Shown here: piece after piece, positions 4,777 through 7,781 of the stretch | How the letters are laid out: every line of letters starts with the position of its first letter | Position numbering within the stretch: position 1 is the stretch's first letter | Source of the DNA: Candidatus Dojkabacteria bacterium | Lineage (GTDB): Bacteria; Patescibacteriota; Dojkabacteria; B142; WJKM01 | Reading direction: 5' to 3' | Assembly: GCA_020429465.1 (NCBI GenBank) | Contig: JAGQLH010000063.1 | Span: 1-7,781 of the forward strand | DNA: 7,781 nucleotides | Made by a program: the position numbers and the translations under genes | Notes under the pieces: model-generated | Seen by the model: the letters and a program-made list of their open reading frames with translations, nothing else | Told to the model about the DNA's origin: nothing | The model's database searches: none

Positions 4777-7491
4777 CTAGTTAGTACATTGAGAACCAAT
4801 AAAGTAATGATTAACCTCTCCATCTACTAGTAGCTGCTCTCCGACTTTGAGCTGTGCTGATTTTCCCCCATCCATAAGTATTGCATGTATAATTTTTGGC
4901 TCTGAAATAGCTTGTATTGAAGCCAACTGATCTGCTGGCAAGATTTGGGCATTGAATGCAATCGCATATATATCTCCCTGTGAAGTTAAACCAAGGTATG
5001 GATATTCTGCAGCACGAGAACTTGTTCCATTATTCTGTCCATTTTCCAGAATATAGTATCCTGAAACAGCCCAATTAATGTCTAAACCATTAAAGAGCGT
5101 ATCCGTACCTGTTGGATCAGAAGGGTTCGATTCATCATAAATAGTAAATAATCCAATTTGCTCAGTACCATTTGTAAACGTTCTTTGTAATCGAGCTTGC
5201 AGACGAGGTGGCACCGCTCCATTGTATGAAACCACAGCAGTATCAATAAAATCTCTTACATCACAGGTTGGACAGGCATTATAAGTATCACCATATAATC
5301 CAATCGGTTGTAGTGTAGGTGTATAGAAATTAGTATTTACTGCGCTACATGCATTTTGTTGTTGCATAAATTTGTCGATAGATACAGGTGAAGAAGCCGA
5401 AGAGTTCTGGACAATAGTTTCTAATTCAACCATATAACCTCTAATATTTGAAGGATTACCTGGCTCTGGTATCTCTATTACATTTGCTGGTAGTTCGATT
5501 GATGTATCTGAAATAGTAGGAGAACTGGTAGGTGTATTTCCAGTTGATGCTACTCTACATTCATACAGAGAGTCTGGAGGGCTATTATAGGTTTCAACCG
5601 CAGCATCACAGTAGTCATGTACCCACCCATCTTTACCATAATCATTGCATGCTCTAATATTTTTCAAATACTCTATATTTGGTGAATTTTCTGGGTTACT
5701 TACCCAACCATAATACCGACGAGCCACATTGTACATCGTCTCATCTGTCCACTGATCAACAGGTATATTTCCAGCATCATTACGAAGCTTAATAGCTTTT
5801 GCACATACCACATGGGAAACAATATGCCGGCTATATTGATATGGCTTCGCTGATAAATTATCATATCCCCAGAATTCATCCAGACATCTAAGCGTTACTT
5901 TATCCCTACACTCATGTCCCTCTGGTGGAACTTCGATTGGGCGTTGATCACCACCTAGTGCAGAGACACACTGTTGCATTAAACTACCTCCGCTGTCATC
6001 AGTTGCGAGTAGCTGACTATTAAACGTACCTGAGGTAAATTGTGAGACACCTCGAACATCAATAGGCTGATCATTCCATAGATTTCTCGATGCATGTGCT
6101 ATTTGTGTTGGATCTCCCGTGCAGACTTGTCTATCAGGTTCCGCTTCTCGTATAGCAAGATCAAGATTGATTGTATTAAGGTCGGTATCTACAGTAAGTG
6201 GGGTCGCTTGACCATTTGGGGTTAAAACACCAGAAATTCCATACCATTGTGCCCATGTATTTGGACATGACTTACTCTCATTCTGGGAAATTGCGTACAA
6301 TGCCTCAGGAGGTACATTACCCACAGCATTTGCAGCTATATCTAAGATACACTCAAACGAATGTATATCTCCATCATACGTAAATCCATCAGGAGAGCCT
6401 ACACACTCTCTAACTGGTTCAGTTTCTCCTCCTGCTAGCAAATTTGTAAGATCAAAGGTGATAAGTGGTTTTGGATCAATTTTTACTCTATTCTCACATG
6501 ATCCTGATGGACCAAATGCTGTACAAGTCCGTACCTCAAAATGGATATGTGGTGTTGTACTTCTTCCGGTATTTCCCATGTACCCAATTACATCGCCAGG
6601 ACGAACATAGGTTCCTTCTGTTACAAGTATCTCAGAAAGATGAGCATACAACGTCTGGGTTCTCTGTCCATCTTCAAATTCATGATTTACTATAATTAAA
6701 TTTCCGTATCCTACAGAAGGATTCTCCGCTGTTCTACTGTCAAGGCGAGCAAGTGCTACCGTACCATAATTAGAAGCTATGATTGGTGTACCTGTTGGGT
6801 ACAGTAAATCTAATCCTTCATGATAGAGAGGTGGATTATACTCAAATGTGTAGAACGTAGTATCACCAAATTCATATCCTTTTTTATTTATATCATTAAA
6901 ACTTTCTGGATTATTACCGGGATCGATAGGTAGGTAATAATCTTTTCCATCTGGGCCGTGAAGTGCATACTCGCTTATACCGCCGTCAGGGTTCGTTGTA
7001 CATACTGGATCGGTTGGTCGGACTACATCGCCTTGCTTTCCATTTGCATAGGCACAAAAAGCATTTTGAGAATTAACTTGCTGCTCGGAAGGAAGATCTT
7101 CCTGAATCTTACATAACCAATCCCGAACTGGATCTTGTCGTAAAGTTGTGTCGATAACAATATCATTTCTCCAGTCTATAAAAAAATTCTTGGAATAACT
7201 TAACTCTGGGCCCCGGAAATCTCTATCTAAATAATGACGAGGAGCCATGAATAGACTACCAAAATACTGCCTAAGAAATGAGATTGTACCCTCACTTAGT
7301 AGTAATCGATTACTATCCTCTTCAGTTTCAAATTCATCTACAGCATCTTCTGGTACTGGAGTATAGGGGAATGTATATTCATATGAATTAGGAATTTCTG
7401 AATCTTCTTGAGCACGAACTACTAACCCTACATGTAGTAGATTTATCACCACAAGAAAAGTTATTGTAAAGAATCGAAAATCTCGCTTCAT
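4777..7491 (-). CDS. Secreted three-domain wall enzyme: M23 endopeptidase, lytic-transglycosylase-like and NAGPA-type phosphodiester glycosidase
   Basis: A 904-residue exported protein with a signal peptide (1-27, cleavage probably after VRA). Residues about 205-345 are an M23/LytM metallopeptidase, which cuts peptidoglycan cross-bridges or stem peptides: HEGLD gives Zn ligands H224 and D228, YAHLS gives H284 and HIHFE gives H315 and H317, so the site is complete. Residues about 370-640 resemble a lytic transglycosylase: VPPEALYAISQNES with candidate acid E405, GVSQFTSGTF (481-490), and a late helix YNVARRYYGW (587-596). A Ser/Thr-rich linker (about 649-664) leads to a C-terminal domain (about 680-904) like NAGPA (PF09992): NTNFYT (719-724), RAAEYPYLGLT (826-836) and LMDGGKSAQL (872-881). 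Twenty cysteines are present. The start ATG is 3 bases after the preceding stop, without a Shine-Dalgarno sequence, suggesting coupling. M23 is secure, NAGPA likely, transglycosylase moderate. Confidence 0.9.
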   Translation of the reverse strand: MKRDFRFFTITFLVVINLLHVGLVVRAQEDSEIPNSYEYTFPYTPVPEDAVDEFETEEDSNRLLLSEGTISFLRQYFGSLFMAPRHYLDRDFRGPELSYSKNFFIDWRNDIVIDTTLRQDPVRDWLCKIQEDLPSEQQVNSQNAFCAYANGKQGDVVRPTDPVCTTNPDGGISEYALHGPDGKDYYLPIDPGNNPESFNDINKKGYEFGDTTFYTFEYNPPLYHEGLDLLYPTGTPIIASNYGTVALARLDSRTAENPSVGYGNLIIVNHEFEDGQRTQTLYAHLSEILVTEGTYVRPGDVIGYMGNTGRSTTPHIHFEVRTCTAFGPSGSCENRVKIDPKPLITFDLTNLLAGGETEPVRECVGSPDGFTYDGDIHSFECILDIAANAVGNVPPEALYAISQNESKSCPNTWAQWYGISGVLTPNGQATPLTVDTDLNTINLDLAIREAEPDRQVCTGDPTQIAHASRNLWNDQPIDVRGVSQFTSGTFNSQLLATDDSGGSLMQQCVSALGGDQRPIEVPPEGHECRDKVTLRCLDEFWGYDNLSAKPYQYSRHIVSHVVCAKAIKLRNDAGNIPVDQWTDETMYNVARRYYGWVSNPENSPNIEYLKNIRACNDYGKDGWVHDYCDAAVETYNSPPDSLYECRVASTGNTPTSSPTISDTSIELPANVIEIPEPGNPSNIRGYMVELETIVQNSSASSPVSIDKFMQQQNACSAVNTNFYTPTLQPIGLYGDTYNACPTCDVRDFIDTAVVSYNGAVPPRLQARLQRTFTNGTEQIGLFTIYDESNPSDPTGTDTLFNGLDINWAVSGYYILENGQNNGTSSRAAEYPYLGLTSQGDIYAIAFNAQILPADQLASIQAISEPKIIHAILMDGGKSAQLKVGEQLLVDGEVNHYFIGSQCTN

Positions 7492-7494
7492 AAG

Positions 7495-7781
7495 CTAAAA
7501 GTTAAATCCAGCATTACGTAAAATATCATTTGTTTCAACAAAGTACTCTTCCGAAGTAGGTGAGTAACTATAGTGATACAAGTACGCTACCATATAAGGT
7601 GAAATATCAAATGGCATTACAAATTCATACCGTTCATCAGTTTTAACACTAGACAAACCAGGGGGTGCATCTGCACTTTCAAATGGAACTCTCCCCTGGA
7701 ATTCATATCGTTCAAGCACTACCTCATCATTTACATCGCTATCTTCTATATCAGGAATAAATGTTAGGTCTTGTGTATCAG
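7495..7781 (-). CDS. C-terminal part of an unknown protein (5' end outside the window)
   Basis: The frame is open from the right edge of the window to TAG at 7497-7495, giving about 95 codons; the GTG at 7719 is internal rather than a true start, because the frame continues upstream without a stop (DLTFIPDIEDSDVNDEV). The visible part is acidic and rich in Tyr and Phe (SPYMVAYLYHYSYS, EEYFVETND), has no cysteine and no transmembrane segment, and ends NAGFNF. I recognise no family. It lies 3 bp before the three-domain wall enzyme and is surely in the same operon. A surface or envelope role is suggested only by its neighbours. Confidence 0.75.
   Translation of the reverse strand, partial: DTQDLTFIPDIEDSDVNDEVVLERYEFQGRVPFESADAPPGLSSVKTDERYEFVMPFDISPYMVAYLYHYSYSPTSEEYFVETNDILRNAGFNF

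Noticed and set aside
1..7781. Stop-codon reassignment as in some CPR lineages
   Set aside because: TGA does not occur inside any of the clear genes, and all end normally with TAA or TAG, so nothing calls for a non-standard code.
1..7781. CRISPR array, tRNA, rRNA or insertion sequence
   Set aside because: I found no regularly spaced direct repeats, cloverleaf, rRNA segment or transposase.

Overview
This is an AT-rich bacterial window. It holds two plus-strand units (bases 1-1186 and about 1449-3560) facing a minus-strand cluster of envelope genes (7781 down to 3563). The organism is most likely a member of the Candidate Phyla Radiation (Patescibacteria). I infer this from the style of MraY and ProS, the weak or missing Shine-Dalgarno sequences at most starts, and the very large exported cell-wall enzyme. 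No rRNA or other phylogenetic marker is present, so the assignment is tentative (about 0.6). All genes read cleanly in the standard code.

Left part, plus strand. Bases 3-740 are the C-terminal 245 codons of mraY, the lipid I synthase of peptidoglycan assembly. A Nudix hydrolase follows after 17 bp (758-1186). The Nudix reading frame stays open for another 75 codons past its TAG stop (1187-1414), but there is no good start codon there. It may be a degraded gene or a lost C-terminal extension. A promoter (1449-1476) then drives a proline-type T-box riboswitch (1494-1733), with a kink-turn, an AGUA/GAA specifier-loop motif, a CCU specifier, a UGGU tRNA-acceptor bulge and mutually exclusive antiterminator and terminator stems. 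A REP-like palindrome and a second hairpin lie between the terminator and proS (1833-3560), which encodes bacterial-type prolyl-tRNA synthetase with its editing domain.

Right part, minus strand, in transcription order. A partial gene of unknown function enters from the right edge (7781-7495). Three bases later begins a 904-residue secreted protein (7491-4777) that combines an intact M23 (LytM) endopeptidase domain, a lytic-transglycosylase-like domain and a C-terminal phosphodiester glycosidase (NAGPA-type) domain. A VanY-type D,D-carboxypeptidase (4734-3961) follows, then a small single-pass membrane protein (3949-3563) whose ribosome binding site overlaps the vanY stop codon. This cluster ends 2 bp from the proS stop, with the two units converging and no visible terminator between them.

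Taken together, the window links peptidoglycan precursor synthesis (mraY) with an exported peptidoglycan-remodelling set, separated by an aminoacylation-controlled tRNA synthetase gene. The most notable items are the three-domain wall enzyme with 20 cysteines and the well-formed T-box in what looks like a CPR genome.
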